In this document: piece after piece, positions 22,604 to 22,659 of the stretch
How the letters are laid out: each line of letters opens with the position of its first letter
How positions within the stretch are numbered: position 1 is the stretch's first letter
Assembly: GCA_045636945.1 (NCBI GenBank)
Contig: JAZTYO010000015.1
Location: 1 to 22,659 of the forward strand
Origin: UMGS172 sp045636945
Lineage (GTDB): Bacteria; Bacillota; Clostridia; Oscillospirales; Acutalibacteraceae
Reading direction: 5' to 3'
DNA: 22,659 nucleotides
Translations under genes and position numbers: made by a program
Notes under the pieces: model-generated
The model's database searches: none
What the model was told of the DNA's origin: nothing
What the model saw: the letters and a program-made list of their open reading frames with translations, nothing else

Positions 22604-22659
22604 TGTTTTGTAGCGGTATGTGGCAGGATACGGTGCGCTCTCGGTTTGTGCCGACGGCT

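Overview
The window looks like chromosomal DNA from a spore-forming Clostridia bacterium, most likely of the Ruminococcus/Oscillospiraceae type. The evidence is a parA-parB-serS block with two perfect parS sites, spoVA and spoVB sporulation genes, a Firmicutes-style zapA/U32 pair, AGGAGG-type ribosome binding sites and several TTG/GTG starts. The parAB/parS block suggests an origin-proximal position. No tRNA, rRNA, CRISPR array, insertion sequence or phage gene was found.

Layout. (1) 1-1952, minus: the N-terminal 650 residues of a YfhO-type membrane protein that runs off the left edge. (2) 1953-2553: about 600 bases without a gene. They hold the yfhO promoter, a decayed GTAGGGG-type dispersed repeat, and a 300-bp element with 33-bp terminal inverted repeats and internal hairpins. 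(3) 2554-6339, minus: parA, parB, seryl-tRNA synthetase and an acyl-ACP thioesterase. Two parS sites (6455-6470 and 6598-6613) lie upstream of parA. (4) 6617-10034: sporulation genes spoVAF-spoVAE (minus) and spoVB (plus). They diverge from a 113-bp region with candidate forespore and mother-cell sigma promoters. (5) 10035-10168: a cluster of palindromic repeats between convergent genes, then an unrecognised 224-residue protein (minus). (6) 11140-16949, plus: an O-acetylhomoserine sulfhydrylase-like gene, followed with tight spacing by a tyrosine-phosphorylation cassette. This consists of a PHP-type tyrosine phosphatase (CpsB/YwqE family), a membrane-anchored extracellular protein with Ig-like repeats, and two different fused Wzz/BY-kinases. 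A strong terminator closes it. (7) 17006-21591, minus: zapA, a U32 peptidase-family gene, htpG and a small membrane protein, tightly packed. (8) 21721-22659, minus: a C-terminal remnant of a GH78-like alpha-L-rhamnosidase, interrupted upstream by a hairpin.

How they work together. ParA, ParB and parS segregate the origin, in growth and at sporulation. SpoVB, SpoVAE and SpoVAF act in spore cortex formation and dipicolinate/germinant handling. The BY-kinase cassette has the regulatory parts of a capsule/exopolysaccharide locus (phosphatase, kinases, chain-length domains, surface protein) but no glycosyltransferase, flippase or polymerase in this window. It is the most unusual part of the region and my best candidate for an under-described system. 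The gene-free stretch at 10844-11139 holds the promoter and leader of the plus-strand operon.
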